This document shows, piece after piece, positions 8,365-17,916 of a DNA stretch of 64,000 nt. Both the position numbers and the translations under genes were made by a program. This DNA is from Limosilactobacillus sp. WILCCON 0051 (lineage in GTDB: Bacteria > Bacillota > Bacilli > Lactobacillales > Lactobacillaceae). The notes beneath the pieces are model-generated. The model made no database searches and was not told where the DNA came from. It was given only the letters and a program-made list of their open reading frames with translations. Location: the NCBI RefSeq assembly GCF_039955095.1, contig NZ_CP154878.1:372001-436000 (forward strand), given 5' to 3'. Positions within the stretch are counted from its first letter, which is position 1. Every line of letters starts with the position of its first letter.

Positions 8365-8398
8365 TCTCCTATACTTGAAGACATATTCAAGGAGGAGG
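8365..8398 (+). promoter_or_regulatory. Hairpin covering the tnpA ribosome site, with the internal -10 box in its 5' arm
   Basis: TCTCCT (8365-8370) pairs with AGGAGG (8393-8398), and CTTGAA (8374-8379) with TTCAAG (8386-8391). The 3' arm contains the tnpA Shine-Dalgarno. The likely internal -10, TATACT, is at 8370-8375, so transcripts from it would start near 8382 in the loop and lack the 5' arm. Transcripts entering from outside would fold the full hairpin and hide the ribosome site. Confidence 0.6.
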
Positions 8399-8405
8399 AC
8401 TTTTT

Positions 8406-8579
8406 ATGAAGCAAGATTTTGTCGAAGTTGATATACCACGAACAAAGAAGCCGGTTACTAAGCGCTCACGCTTGACTGCGACCGTTTCACTGCACCAAGT
8501 AAAAATTAATGTCTACCAAGAAGCAGATCCCGCTCTGGTTAGTGAGATCATTAAAGCAGTAGCCGCTTATGCTGGTTAA
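8406..8579 (+). CDS. tnpA: IS66 accessory protein TnpA (copy A)
   Basis: A 57-residue small ORF at the position of IS66 OrfA. It starts with MKQDFVEVDIPRTKKP after a GGAGGAGG ribosome site. It is short and charged with one likely helix, shorter than classical IS66 TnpA. Its 3' end overlaps the tnpB start by 11 bp (ATGCTGGTTAA), which implies translational coupling. The role in transposition is required but not biochemically understood in this family. Confidence 0.75.
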   Translation: MKQDFVEVDIPRTKKPVTKRSRLTATVSLHQVKINVYQEADPALVSEIIKAVAAYAG

Positions 8580-8925
8580 CTGGAGTGCCCCTCAGCACGT
8601 CTACATAGTTTGTGGCAAGACCGATCTGCGGAAGGGGATTGATGGTTTGGCCATGGTGATCGCAGAGAATTATGGCTTGGAATTAGATAATGATTCGTTA
8701 TTCCTATTTTGTGGCAATCGTAATGACCGCTTCAAAGGCTTGTACTGGGACGGCGAAGGATTCATCCTGCTTTATAAACGCTTTGAAAATGGTGGACTGC
8801 GATGGCCGCGACATCGAGAAGACGCAGTGGCATTAACCAAGAGTCAGATTAAGGCATTGTTAGAAGGCATCTCGCCACTGCCTCAGAAACGAATCAGGCC
8901 GGCTATTAAGGGACCAGGGTATTAA
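8569..8925 (+). CDS. tnpB: IS66 accessory protein TnpB (copy A)
   Basis: 118 residues matching the IS66 Orf2-like family: VCGKTDLRKGIDGLA, then LFLFCGNRNDRFKGLYWDGEGFILLYKR and an RWPRHR segment. It is unrelated to the IS605 TnpB nuclease despite the name. It is translated from an ATG inside the tnpA stop region and is needed together with TnpA for IS66 transposition. Confidence 0.95.
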   Translation: MLVNWSAPQHVYIVCGKTDLRKGIDGLAMVIAENYGLELDNDSLFLFCGNRNDRFKGLYWDGEGFILLYKRFENGGLRWPRHREDAVALTKSQIKALLEGISPLPQKRIRPAIKGPGY

Positions 8926-8950
8926 CAAGTTCCTCTTTTATTTGCCTCCA

Positions 8951-8980
8951 TTATCTGATAACCTAATGGTCATCAGATAA
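8951..8980 (+). promoter_or_regulatory. Hairpin directly upstream of the tnpC ribosome site (copy A)
   Basis: TTATCTGAT and ATCAGATAA form a perfect 9-bp stem with a 12-nt loop. The 3' arm ends 2 bp before AAGGAGGT. There is no T-run, so it is not a terminator. A hairpin of different sequence sits at the same place in copy C. Confidence 0.5.
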
Positions 8981-8998
8981 TAAAGGAGGTGATTGGTA

Positions 8999-10534
8999 AT
9001 GGCTGAGAAGATCACTTTAGAAGAAGCCTTGCGTGAAAACAAAGAACTAAAGGCTAAGATTGCGGAACTGACCGAGATGGTAAACTATCTGCAAAAGCAA
9101 CTTTTTGGAAAAAAAACTGAAAAATTAAGTGCTGGCCAGTTGGATCTGTTTGATGACAACGAACAGGAAACCGTGCCAACGAATGATTCAACAGTAGAAA
9201 AGTTGACCACTACCGTTACCAGTCACCAGAGAAAATGCAAATCAAAGGAATCACGTAAACAATTGCTTGATTGCCTAGAACAAGTTGAAGAACTTCATCA
9301 GCTAAGCGAGCAAGAACTGACTTGTGATCAATGCGGTCAAATGATGACGGTTATCGGCAAACATGAACAATATCGTGAAGTTAAACTGATTCCTGCCCAC
9401 TTGTGCTGCAAAATCGTATGTACTGAAACGGCTAGATGCGAACACTGTCAAGATCCGGAAACCGACAATGATGTACTCGTTCAGGCAAAGACGCCACAGC
9501 CCTTGTTTCCACACAGTTACCTTTCAAGCTCGGTAATCGCCGAAGTACTTTTTGAAAAGTTTGGTCTGGCAGTACCGTTTACCCGCCAGACGCAGTATTG
9601 GGAGCGCCTCGGACTTCCCATCACCAGCAAACATATGGCTCGTGGGGTAATTGAAGCTGGCGAAAGGTTTGGGCAAAAGATTTATGAACGTCTGCGTCAA
9701 GAAATCAAGGCAGCACCTGTGGTGCAGCTTGATGAGACGCCATTTCAAGTTCTGGATCTTGATCAATCACATGGCTACTTCTGGTCAGCCTGTTCTACGG
9801 CAGAATTCAGTCCACATCAAGTATCGTATTTCCACTATGCCCCTTCACGATCAGGAAAGGTTATTACAGAAATCTTAGGTGATGACTTTTCTGGCGGTAT
9901 TATGTGTGATGGGTTTAGTGGATATTCTGATAATCGCTTACCAGAAGCGTATTGGGGGACCTGTCTGGTTCATATCAATCGCCAATTTAAGCGACTGCTT
10001 GATCCAAAGATTACCCGCTTTCAAGGGCAAAGTATTGCGAGTGACGCCGTGCGGATCCTTGCCAAAGTATTTCACATCGAAAAACGGTTGAAATATTCAT
10101 CAGCAAGTGAGAAGGCAGCCCAAAGGCGTCAGCATTTAAAAGCGATGATTGATGATTTCTATCAGCTGATTGAAGAAGCCTTGACGAAATCGCCACTCAA
10201 ACCGCTACGCAATGCAATCAAAAATGCCCTCAAATTGAAGAAGCGGGTTTACCAGATGTTCAGGCATGGAGAGCTGCCATTGCATAATAATCACAATGAG
10301 CAACTGATTCGTCCCACCACGCTGGTCAGAAAGAACAGTCTGTTTGCGAAGTCCACGGCTGGGGCCAAAGCCAATGCGATCTGGTATAGCATCGTGCAAA
10401 CCGCAAAACTAAATCATTTGGATGTCTTTAAATATTTAGAGACCCTGCTTAGCGCCTTTACAAAACGCGAAACGCCAGAAATAGAGGCTTATTTGCCATG
10501 GGCTCGTGAAATTCAAGAAAGCTGCAAAGCCTAA
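8999..10534 (+). CDS. tnpC: IS66 transposase TnpC (copy A)
   Basis: 511 residues. An N-terminal coiled coil (EEALRENKELKAKIAEL) is followed by a CxxC...CxxC zinc-binding domain (CDQCG...CEHC) and the DDE_Tnp_IS66 catalytic domain. DETPFQVLD carries the first catalytic Asp, MCDGFSGY the second, and the Glu lies in the C-terminal HNNHNEQLIRP segment. AAGGAGGT is 8 bp before the ATG at 8999; a TTG at 8993 is too close to that site. It appears intact and identical to copy B. Confidence 0.95.
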   Translation: MAEKITLEEALRENKELKAKIAELTEMVNYLQKQLFGKKTEKLSAGQLDLFDDNEQETVPTNDSTVEKLTTTVTSHQRKCKSKESRKQLLDCLEQVEELHQLSEQELTCDQCGQMMTVIGKHEQYREVKLIPAHLCCKIVCTETARCEHCQDPETDNDVLVQAKTPQPLFPHSYLSSSVIAEVLFEKFGLAVPFTRQTQYWERLGLPITSKHMARGVIEAGERFGQKIYERLRQEIKAAPVVQLDETPFQVLDLDQSHGYFWSACSTAEFSPHQVSYFHYAPSRSGKVITEILGDDFSGGIMCDGFSGYSDNRLPEAYWGTCLVHINRQFKRLLDPKITRFQGQSIASDAVRILAKVFHIEKRLKYSSASEKAAQRRQHLKAMIDDFYQLIEEALTKSPLKPLRNAIKNALKLKKRVYQMFRHGELPLHNNHNEQLIRPTTLVRKNSLFAKSTAGAKANAIWYSIVQTAKLNHLDVFKYLETLLSAFTKRETPEIEAYLPWAREIQESCKA

Positions 10535-10546
10535 TTGATAAATGAA

Positions 10547-10592
10547 CAGCGGTCGACCACGCAGAAATGCGCCGGTCGACCGCTGCTTTTTT
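10547..10592 (+). terminator. Terminator at the end of IS66 copy A
   Basis: A 12-bp stem of CAGCGGTCGACC and its complement, with a 14-nt loop and a TTTTTT tract, just after tnpC. Confidence 0.85.
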
Positions 10593-10672
10593 GTTCTTTA
10601 ATTTTTGAAATTGGTCACCGCTTAGTAGGCAACACGGTTCAATATGGTGTGCTTACAGTGCAAATCATTAGA

Positions 10673-10686
10673 CGAATAAACGTTCG
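10673..10686 (+). promoter_or_regulatory. Putative LexA (DinR) box of uvrB
   Basis: CGAATAAACGTTCG matches the Gram-positive LexA consensus CGAACRNRYGTTYC at 12 of 14 positions. It lies 66 bp before the uvrB start, the expected place for SOS control of uvrBA. It begins only 16 bp from the IS66 copy A right end. Confidence 0.6.
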
Positions 10687-10751
10687 TGTGATAGACTTGT
10701 ACCGATTTTATTAAGGTAACAGCCATCAACCGTCTGCAAGGGGGAAAAATT

Positions 10752-12791
10752 TTGATTTATCGTCAGCCAGATCGACCATTTGAATTGATTTCCGACTACC
10801 AGCCAACCGGTGATCAGCCCGAAGCCATCGCGCAACTGACGCAGGGGTTAAAAAAAGGCGAGCACGCGCAGATTTTGCTGGGAGCCACGGGAACAGGCAA
10901 GACGTTTACGATTTCAAACGTTATTGCCAAAGCCAATAAGCCAACGCTGATTTTGTCGCATAACAAAACGCTGGCTGGTCAGTTATATGGTGAAATGAAA
11001 AAATTTTTCCCTAATAATGCAGTTGAGTATTTCGTTTCATACTATGACTACTATCAGCCTGAAGCCTATGTACCATCCAGTGATACCTATATTGAAAAAG
11101 ATGCCTCAATCAATGATGAGATCGACAAGCTGCGGCACGCGGCAACCAGTGCGCTTTTGGAGCGTAATGACGTGATTGTCGTTGCTTCGGTTTCCAGTAT
11201 CTTTGGCTTGGGTGATCCGCGCGAATATCGTGATCACGTTCTGTCGCTGCATGTCGGCCAAGAAATTGAGCGTAATCAGCTGTTAAGAGATCTGGTCGAG
11301 ATTCAGTTTGATCGCAATGATATTGATTTTCAGCGGGGCCGGTTTCGCGTGCATGGCGATGTCGTTGAGATCTTCCCGGCTTCACGCGATGAGCGGGCAC
11401 TGCGCGTCGAGTTTTTCGGCGATGAGATTGACCGAATTCGTGAGGTTGATGCCTTGACTGGCGAGATCATCGGTGATCGCGAGCAGGTCTCGATCTTCCC
11501 AGCTACGCACTTTTTGACCAGCGATGACATTATGGATACTGCCTTGCCGCAAATCGAGGCTGAAATGAAAGAACAGGTCGCAAAATTCACCAAGGAAGGC
11601 AAACCGCTGGAAGCCGAGCGAATTCAGCAGCGGACGACCTATGACATCGAAATGATGCGTGAGATGGGCTACACCAACGGCATTGAAAACTACTCGCGCT
11701 ACATGGACGGCCGCAAGCCAGGCGAGCCGCCGTTTACGCTTTTGGATTTCTTCCCTAAGGATTTTCTGCTGGTCGTTGACGAATCACACCAGACCATGCC
11801 ACAGGTGCGGGGAATGTATAATGGCGATCGGGCCCGCAAGCAGCAGCTGATCGACTATGGATTCCGACTGCCCAGTGCATTGGACAACCGGCCGCTTAAG
11901 CTGAGCGAGTTTGAGGAGCGGGTCAATCAGGTCATCTACATGTCAGCAACTCCTGGACCATATGAGCAGGAACAGACTGATCACGTCGTTCAGCAGATCA
12001 TTCGGCCAACTGGACTTTTGGATCCTAAAGTTGAGGTTCGCCCGGTTATGGGACAGATTGATGATCTGGTTGGCGAAATCAATCAGCGGATCGCAAAAAA
12101 TGAGCGGGTCTTGATTACTACTCTGACCAAGAAAATGTCAGAAGACTTAACGGATTATCTAAAAGATCTCGGTTTAAAGGTCAAATATCTGCACAGTGAT
12201 ATCAAGACGCTGGAAAGAACGCAGATCATTCGTGAACTCCGGTTGGGCAAATTTGATGTATTGGTCGGAATCAACCTGCTGCGAGAAGGTCTGGACATTC
12301 CGGAAGTTTCGCTGGTTGCAATTTTGGATGCGGATAAGGAAGGCTTCTTGCGTAATGAACGCTCCTTGATCCAAACCATTGGGCGGGCTGCCCGTAATGC
12401 CAACGGTCAGGTCATCATGTATGCCGATACGATTACTGACTCGATGCAGGCCGCTATTGATGAGACGAAACGGCGGCGTGAGATTCAAGAAGCCTATAAT
12501 CAGGCGCACCATATCGTGCCTAAGACTATTATCAAGCCGATTCAAGAAGCAATTACTGCAGTTAAGCCGGCTGAGGATGCTGGTAAGATCGAGCATGATA
12601 CTGAGTTTACGGTTAAAGATTTCAAGGCTTTGGCAAAAGACGAGCAGCAGAATCTGCTGGCTGAGCTGACTGAGCAGATGCGTTCAGCCGCTAAACGACT
12701 TGACTTTGAACAGGCCGCCACGCTGCGCGACACAATCATGGAGCTTAATGCGGCAGTCAAGAATCCAAAAAACAAACAAGCTAAACATTGA
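10752..12791 (+). CDS. uvrB: UvrABC excinuclease subunit B
   Basis: A 679-residue DNA-repair helicase-like subunit that receives damaged DNA from UvrA and recruits UvrC. Walker A is [11 protein letters not shown] (about 43-53). The damage-probing beta-hairpin lies around [18 protein letters not shown] (about 90-107). Helicase motifs include VVDESHQT, the SATPGPYE region, [13 protein letters not shown] and QTIGRAARN. The C-terminal UvrB/UvrC motif ([17 protein letters not shown]) is present. TTG start at 10752 after AAGGGGG. It forms an operon with uvrA, starting 18 bp downstream. Confidence 0.97.
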   Translation: MIYRQPDRPFELISDYQPTGDQPEAIAQLTQGLKKGEHAQILLGATGTGKTFTISNVIAKANKPTLILSHNKTLAGQLYGEMKKFFPNNAVEYFVSYYDYYQPEAYVPSSDTYIEKDASINDEIDKLRHAATSALLERNDVIVVASVSSIFGLGDPREYRDHVLSLHVGQEIERNQLLRDLVEIQFDRNDIDFQRGRFRVHGDVVEIFPASRDERALRVEFFGDEIDRIREVDALTGEIIGDREQVSIFPATHFLTSDDIMDTALPQIEAEMKEQVAKFTKEGKPLEAERIQQRTTYDIEMMREMGYTNGIENYSRYMDGRKPGEPPFTLLDFFPKDFLLVVDESHQTMPQVRGMYNGDRARKQQLIDYGFRLPSALDNRPLKLSEFEERVNQVIYMSATPGPYEQEQTDHVVQQIIRPTGLLDPKVEVRPVMGQIDDLVGEINQRIAKNERVLITTLTKKMSEDLTDYLKDLGLKVKYLHSDIKTLERTQIIRELRLGKFDVLVGINLLREGLDIPEVSLVAILDADKEGFLRNERSLIQTIGRAARNANGQVIMYADTITDSMQAAIDETKRRREIQEAYNQAHHIVPKTIIKPIQEAITAVKPAEDAGKIEHDTEFTVKDFKALAKDEQQNLLAELTEQMRSAAKRLDFEQAATLRDTIMELNAAVKNPKNKQAKH

Positions 12792-12809
12792 AGCTAGGGG
12801 GGGTTGGCA

Positions 12810-15650
12810 ATGGCCAACGATAAAATCGTGGTGCATGGCGCACGTGCCCACAACCTAAAAAACATTGACGTGACGATTCCTAAAAACAAGCTGGTCGTAA
12901 TTACCGGGCTTTCCGGATCTGGAAAAAGCTCGCTGGCCTTTGATACCTTGTACGCAGAGGGACAGCGGCGCTATGTGGAGAGCTTGTCGGCCTATGCGCG
13001 ACAGTTCTTAGGGCAGATGGACAAGCCAGATGTTGATTCGATTGATGGACTGTCACCGGCGATCTCGATCGATCAAAAAACGACTTCTCATAATCCGCGC
13101 TCAACGGTTGGGACGGTAACCGAAATCAATGACTTTTTACGGCTGTTATGGGCTCGTGTAGGAACGCCAATCTGTCCTAATGATGGCAGCGTGATTGCCA
13201 GCCAGTCCGTTGATCAGATGGTTGATCGGGTCATGGAACTGCCAGAGCGGACACGGCTGCAGGTGTTGGCGCCGATTGTTCGTGACAAGAAAGGAACTCA
13301 AAAAAGCGTTTTTGAAAAAATCAAAAAAGCTGGGTTCGTACGGGTTCAGGTTGATGGTCAAACCTATGATCTAGAAGAGGTTCCAGCACTGGACAAAAAT
13401 AAGAAGCACACCGTTAACGTCGTGGTTGACCGGATCATTATCAAACAAGGCATCCGTTCACGCCTGTTTGACTCGTTTGAAGCTGCCCTGCGCTTGAGTG
13501 ACGGCTATGCCACGGCCGATGTGATTGGCGGCGAACCGTTGCTGTTTTCTGAACAGTATGCCTGTCCAATCTGCGGCTTTACGGTTGGCGAGCTGGAACC
13601 GCGGCTGTTTTCGTTTAACGCGCCGCTGGGGGCCTGTCCGGAATGCGAGGGGCTGGGCAGCAAATTGGAGGTCGATGAGGAGCTGGTCGTGCCGGATCGG
13701 AAAAAAACGCTGCGTGAAGGGGCAATGCTGCCTTGGAATCCCATTTCTTCACAGTATTATCCCAAAATGCTGGAACAGTTTTGTGACTCAGCAGATATTG
13801 ATATGGATGTTCCATTTGAGAAACTGCCTGCCAAACAGCAAAAACAAGTGCTTTATGGCAATGGCGAAACCACTTTCCATTTCCATTATGAAAATGACTT
13901 TGGCGGCGTGCGGGATGTTGACGTTCCATTTGAAGGCGTGATCAATAACGTTAAGCGTCGCTATCGGGAAACCAATTCTGACTTTACGCGCGAACAGATG
14001 CGCAAATACATGACTGAGCTGCCTTGTCCGGCCTGCCATGGCTATCGTTTAAATCAAAAAGCACTGGCAGTTAAGATCATGGGCCAAAACATTGGTGAGG
14101 TCTCAGAACTGCCAATCAGCAAGGCAATTCCGTTTTTTGAATCGGTTGAGCTTTCACCAGCCAAGGCCAAGATTGCTCAGCCGATCTTAAAAGAAATTCT
14201 GGATCGGCTGACTTTTATGGCCAATGTTGGCGTTGAATATCTGACCCTGAGTCGAGCCGCACGGACGCTTTCTGGTGGCGAGGCGCAGCGGATTCGGCTG
14301 GCTACCCAGATCGGCTCGAACCTTTCTGGAGTAATGTATGTCTTGGACGAGCCTTCAATTGGTCTTCATCAGCGCGATAACGATCGCTTGATTGCCTCAC
14401 TCAAAAAAATGCGTGATCTTGGCAATACACTGATTGTCGTTGAGCATGATGAAGACACGATGCGGGCTGCCGACTATATTATTGACATTGGTCCTGGTGC
14501 GGGCGAAAATGGCGGTCAGGTCATGGCGGCCGGAACGCCCAAGCAGATTATGCGCTCACGTAAATCACTGACTGGTCAGTATCTTTCAGGCAAACAGCAG
14601 ATTCCGGTACCAGCAAAGCGGCGAACGGGCAATGGCAATTTTATTGAGCTTAAAGGCGCGCGAGCCAATAATCTTAAAAACATCGACGTTAAGTTTCCGC
14701 TGGGTGAATTCATATGCGTTACCGGGGTTTCTGGCTCTGGCAAGTCGACACTGGTCAATCTGATCTTAAAACGAATCCTGGCACAAAAACTCAATGGTGC
14801 ATCGGCAAAGCCGGGACGCTATCAGTCAATCAGCGGTCTGGAAAACGTTGAAAAGGTAATCGATATCGACCAGTCGCCAATCGGCAGAACGCCACGCAGC
14901 AATCCGGCAACCTATACCGGCGTTTTTGATGATATTCGTGATCTGTTTGCCCAGACCAATGAGGCTAAGCTGCGCGGATATACCAAGGGACGCTTTAGCT
15001 TTAACGTTAAGGGTGGTCGCTGTGAGGCCTGCCGAGGCGATGGGATTTTAAAGATTGAAATGAACTTTTTGCCGGATGTTTATGTACCATGCGAGGTCTG
15101 TCACGGTACGCGCTATAATTCTGAAACGCTGGAAGTTGAGTATAAGGGCAAAAACATTGCTGAAGTTTTGAAAATGACGGTTTCAGAAGCTTTGGAATTT
15201 TTCAGTGCAATTCCTAAGATTCGGCGTAAGCTGCAGACGATTGAGGATGTTGGTCTGGGCTACGTACAGCTGGGGCAGCCGGCAACAACGCTTTCTGGTG
15301 GGGAAGCCCAGCGAATGAAACTGGCCAGTGAGCTGCACCGTCAATCACATGGCAAGAGCTTCTATATTCTTGATGAGCCGACAACTGGTCTGCATATGGC
15401 TGATATCAAGCGGCTGTTGGGTGTCTTGCAGCGCTTGGTTGATGCCGGGAATACGGTTTTGGTGATTGAGCATGATCTAGACGTGGTGAAGTCAGCGGAT
15501 TGGCTGATTGATCTGGGTCCAGAGGGTGGCGAGGCTGGCGGCTTTGTCGTAGCAGCCGGAACGCCAGAAACGATTGCCGCAGTACCTGAAAGCTACACAG
15601 GGCAGTACTTGAAGCCAATGCTTGAACGAGATCGGCAAAGAAAGGCGTAA
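12810..15650 (+). CDS. uvrA: UvrABC excinuclease subunit A, extreme C-terminus altered by IS66
   Basis: A 946-residue ABC-type damage-recognition ATPase. The first Walker A is [12 protein letters not shown] (about 32-43). Zinc-finger CxxC pairs (CPIC...CPEC, CRGDG...CEVC) are present, and each half carries an LSGGEAQR signature. The second Walker A is [10 protein letters not shown]. The ATG at 12810 has AGGGGGGG at good spacing. The TAA stop comes from the IS66 end. Removing the IS and one target duplicate restores five more codons (QQENK) and a TGA at 17982-17984. The lost tail is outside known catalytic elements, so activity is probably kept. Confidence 0.97.
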   Translation: MANDKIVVHGARAHNLKNIDVTIPKNKLVVITGLSGSGKSSLAFDTLYAEGQRRYVESLSAYARQFLGQMDKPDVDSIDGLSPAISIDQKTTSHNPRSTVGTVTEINDFLRLLWARVGTPICPNDGSVIASQSVDQMVDRVMELPERTRLQVLAPIVRDKKGTQKSVFEKIKKAGFVRVQVDGQTYDLEEVPALDKNKKHTVNVVVDRIIIKQGIRSRLFDSFEAALRLSDGYATADVIGGEPLLFSEQYACPICGFTVGELEPRLFSFNAPLGACPECEGLGSKLEVDEELVVPDRKKTLREGAMLPWNPISSQYYPKMLEQFCDSADIDMDVPFEKLPAKQQKQVLYGNGETTFHFHYENDFGGVRDVDVPFEGVINNVKRRYRETNSDFTREQMRKYMTELPCPACHGYRLNQKALAVKIMGQNIGEVSELPISKAIPFFESVELSPAKAKIAQPILKEILDRLTFMANVGVEYLTLSRAARTLSGGEAQRIRLATQIGSNLSGVMYVLDEPSIGLHQRDNDRLIASLKKMRDLGNTLIVVEHDEDTMRAADYIIDIGPGAGENGGQVMAAGTPKQIMRSRKSLTGQYLSGKQQIPVPAKRRTGNGNFIELKGARANNLKNIDVKFPLGEFICVTGVSGSGKSTLVNLILKRILAQKLNGASAKPGRYQSISGLENVEKVIDIDQSPIGRTPRSNPATYTGVFDDIRDLFAQTNEAKLRGYTKGRFSFNVKGGRCEACRGDGILKIEMNFLPDVYVPCEVCHGTRYNSETLEVEYKGKNIAEVLKMTVSEALEFFSAIPKIRRKLQTIEDVGLGYVQLGQPATTLSGGEAQRMKLASELHRQSHGKSFYILDEPTTGLHMADIKRLLGVLQRLVDAGNTVLVIEHDLDVVKSADWLIDLGPEGGEAGGFVVAAGTPETIAAVPESYTGQYLKPMLERDRQRKA

Positions 15651-15689
15651 GCACACCACAATGGTACGGGTTGAAAAATACACGAAAAA

Positions 15690-15720
15690 ATGAGGCATCT
15701 CGCTGCTTGGCGAGATGCCC
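15690..15720 (-). terminator. Terminator at the end of IS66 copy C
   Basis: GGCATCTCGC pairs with GCGAGATGCC. On the minus strand the stem is followed by TCATTTTTTCG, so it ends tnpC transcription. On the plus strand no T-run follows, so uvrA transcripts may run further into the element. Confidence 0.65.
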
Positions 15721-15741
15721 CATTTCATTATCCTAGTGATT

Positions 15742-17283
15742 TTATTTGCCGCAAATCTGCTGAACGGTTGGATTCCATGGCAAATAAGCCTTCAGATCCA
15801 GGTTCTGAGAGCGCGTGTAGGCTTCAAAGATCAATTTCAGATATTTGAAGATATCCAGATTATTTAGTTTGGCCGTCTGAACGATCGTATAGAAGATCGC
15901 ATTGGCTTCCGCACCGGCTGTAGATTTCGCAAACAGGCTGTTTTTGCGAATGATGGTCGACGGTCGGATGCTCTGCTCAACCGAGTTATTGCTTAACGGC
16001 AGCTCGCCAATCTCAAAGATCTGATATACACGATCCTTAAGTTTCAAGGCGTTTTTGACTGCGTCTTTCAGCTTATGCATCGGATAAGCAATCCCTTCAA
16101 TAAAGCGATAGAAGGCATCCAACAGTGGCTTGACCAGTTTTCGTCGCTGCGCTTTTTTCTCAGCCGGCGTTTTATACCTCAAGTTATTTTCCTTATGAAA
16201 CACTCGGCTAAGCAGCTTTACGGCTTGCGTTGCCTGGGCATTATTCTTTAACGTGAGGCCTTTGACCAATTCAATAAATGGTCGGCGAATATGTATGAGA
16301 CAGCTGCCAAACGTTGCTTTGGGCAGCTGCTCTTGGCCGTAGCCACGATAGCCGTCACACATAACCGCTCCCGTATAGTCAGGAGTCAGTACGTCACTGA
16401 TGACTTTTCCTGAACGAGTCGGCGCATAGTGAAAGTAGGCTATCTGATGTTTTGCGAACTCCTTCGGTGTTCGCAAAGCCCAGAAAAAGGACTTGCTTTT
16501 CCCGCTGTCGAGCACTTGAAAAGGAGTCTCATCCATATGAACAACTTTCTCTTGTCGCAATTGGCTGACAAGAACGTCGCTCAATGGTTTTAAAAACCGC
16601 CTGGCACCTTTAATCACCGCATTTGCCATTTGCTTGGAATCCAATTCAAGATTAGCTGCTTGCCACATGCGTTCCTGACGATTAAACGGCACAGCCAAAT
16701 CAAATTTGTTAGCCGCAATCGTTGCCAGGATGCTGCTTGAGATATAGCTGTGATTAAACAGCGGACTCGGCGTCTTGGCCGTAACCAGCTTATCGCCACC
16801 GTTGGGATGACAATGCTGACACTTGTATGTCTTCGCATAAACGTTCCTACAAACGGTATGTGCTGGAACGTATACCGCTTCGCGACTTGCCAATCGGCGG
16901 CCAATCTGCTTCATTTCTTGATGACAGTCAGGACAAGTTTTATCATCCAGGTCGTATTCACAGTTCTCCTGTGGCAGACTATCCAGATTTTCTTTCCGGC
17001 TGTTGCTTTTCTTTGGCTTAGGGTGACGACTGGATTCTCGCTTTTCTACCGCCGCATCTGAAGGTTCTTCGCTATCAGTTGCTTCAACCTGCTTCTCTTC
17101 AAATAAAGAGAGCTGATCTGGGTTTAAAGACTCATTTTTTTTTGCGAATTGGCGATGCTGTTGAAGCTGAAGGGCTACCTTCAACTGATTGATCAGCTCG
17201 TTTTGTTGCTGAATCACTTCAGACAATTGCTGAATGACCTGCAAGGCTTCTTCAAGATTCTTGGGCTGTTGTGCTTGAGCCAT
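15742..17283 (-). CDS. tnpC: IS66 transposase TnpC (copy C)
   Basis: 513 residues. An N-terminal glutamine-rich coiled coil (VIQQLSEVIQQQNELINQL) is followed by a zinc-binding CPDC...CQHC region and the DDE_Tnp_IS66 catalytic core. VHMDETPFQVLDSGK and MCDGYRGYG hold the two Asp residues; LSNNSVEQSIRP is the Glu region. AGGAGGTGACGAACT precedes the ATG. It looks intact. It shares the domain order of copies A/B with extensive substitutions. Confidence 0.95.
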   Translation of the reverse strand: MAQAQQPKNLEEALQVIQQLSEVIQQQNELINQLKVALQLQQHRQFAKKNESLNPDQLSLFEEKQVEATDSEEPSDAAVEKRESSRHPKPKKSNSRKENLDSLPQENCEYDLDDKTCPDCHQEMKQIGRRLASREAVYVPAHTVCRNVYAKTYKCQHCHPNGGDKLVTAKTPSPLFNHSYISSSILATIAANKFDLAVPFNRQERMWQAANLELDSKQMANAVIKGARRFLKPLSDVLVSQLRQEKVVHMDETPFQVLDSGKSKSFFWALRTPKEFAKHQIAYFHYAPTRSGKVISDVLTPDYTGAVMCDGYRGYGQEQLPKATFGSCLIHIRRPFIELVKGLTLKNNAQATQAVKLLSRVFHKENNLRYKTPAEKKAQRRKLVKPLLDAFYRFIEGIAYPMHKLKDAVKNALKLKDRVYQIFEIGELPLSNNSVEQSIRPSTIIRKNSLFAKSTAGAEANAIFYTIVQTAKLNNLDIFKYLKLIFEAYTRSQNLDLKAYLPWNPTVQQICGK

Positions 17284-17296
17284 AGTTCGTCACCTC

Positions 17297-17337
17297 CTAA
17301 CGCTTCTGAATGCTATTAAGCATATCAGAAATGTTAG
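17297..17337 (-). promoter_or_regulatory. Hairpin directly upstream of the tnpC ribosome site (copy C)
   Basis: On the minus strand CTAACATTTCTGA can pair with TCAGAAGCGTTAG (11 canonical pairs, one G-U, one mismatch), and the 3' arm runs into the GGAGG of tnpC. Same position as the hairpin in copies A and B but with unrelated sequence. Confidence 0.5.
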
Positions 17338-17355
17338 AAAATTAACAGACTAAAA

Positions 17356-17712
17356 TCAATATAAATGCCCATTTGATACGGGTTTGACCCGCTTAACAGG
17401 CAACGGAGAGATACCTTCCAAAAGCAGCTTGATTTGACGGCGGCTTAACTGGACGGCATCATTGCGATGCCGTGGCCAGCGCAGACCACCATTTTCAAAA
17501 CGTTTATAAAGCAAGATGAATCCTTCACCGTCCCAATAGAGTCCCTTAAACCGATCATTCCGCGTACCGCAGAAAAGGAATAGGGAATCATCAAACAGAT
17601 CCAGATCATAGTTTTCGGCGACCACTGCCGCTAAGCCATCAATACCTTTGCGCAGATCGGTTTTGCCGCAGACGATAAAAACATGCTTCGGCTGGGTCCA
17701 ATTAACTAGCAT
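17356..17712 (-). CDS. tnpB: IS66 accessory protein TnpB (copy C)
   Basis: 118 residues of the IS66 Orf2-like family with VCGKTDLRKGIDGLA and FCGTRNDRFKGLYWDGEGF. The ATG at 17712 overlaps the tnpA stop region, as in copies A and B. A TTG six bases upstream is a less likely start because the paralogues begin with MLVNW. Confidence 0.95.
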   Translation of the reverse strand: MLVNWTQPKHVFIVCGKTDLRKGIDGLAAVVAENYDLDLFDDSLFLFCGTRNDRFKGLYWDGEGFILLYKRFENGGLRWPRHRNDAVQLSRRQIKLLLEGISPLPVKRVKPVSNGHLY

Positions 17713-17875
17713 GATCAATGAGGAGTTTAATCAGATTTTCGATCATCGCAGGATCAGCGTCTTGGTAGATGTTAAGCCGCACCTTCTGAATCGAAAGTGA
17801 GGCTACCAGCACGCGCCGGTTAGTCTTGCGGTCGTTTGAAGTGGCGCTGACTTCAACGATTTCATTTTGAGCCAT
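17702..17875 (-). CDS. tnpA: IS66 accessory protein TnpA (copy C)
   Basis: 57 residues starting MAQNEIVEVSATSNDRK, the same length as in copies A and B. The two share a V-x-L-N-x-Y-Q-(E/D)-A-D-P-A segment. It overlaps tnpB by 11 bp and is preceded by AGGAGGT inside a hairpin. Confidence 0.75.
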   Translation of the reverse strand: MAQNEIVEVSATSNDRKTNRRVLVASLSIQKVRLNIYQDADPAMIENLIKLLIDHAS

Positions 17876-17882
17876 CAAAAAG

Positions 17883-17916
17883 ACCTCCTATATGAGTTTC
17901 CTCAAGTATAGAAGGT
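17883..17916 (-). promoter_or_regulatory. Hairpin covering the tnpA ribosome site, with the internal -10 box in its 5' arm (copy C)
   Basis: On the minus strand ACCTTCTA pairs with TAGGAGGT and TGAG with CTCA around a GAAA loop. The -10 TATACT (17905-17910) overlaps the 5' arm, and the Shine-Dalgarno is the 3' arm. The design matches copies A/B although several paired bases differ. Confidence 0.6.

Larger units (their letters stand above)
8323..10656 (+). mobile_element. IS66-family insertion sequence, copy A
   Basis: A 2334-bp element with imperfect terminal inverted repeats starting GTAAGCACAC, flanked by an exact 8-bp duplication AGTGCAAA (8315-8322 and 10657-10664). It carries tnpA, tnpB and tnpC in the standard IS66 order. 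It landed between the terminator of the HAD-like gene and the uvrB promoter region. It has the same length and gene products as copy B at 22841-25174, so the two derive from recent transposition. Confidence 0.95.
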
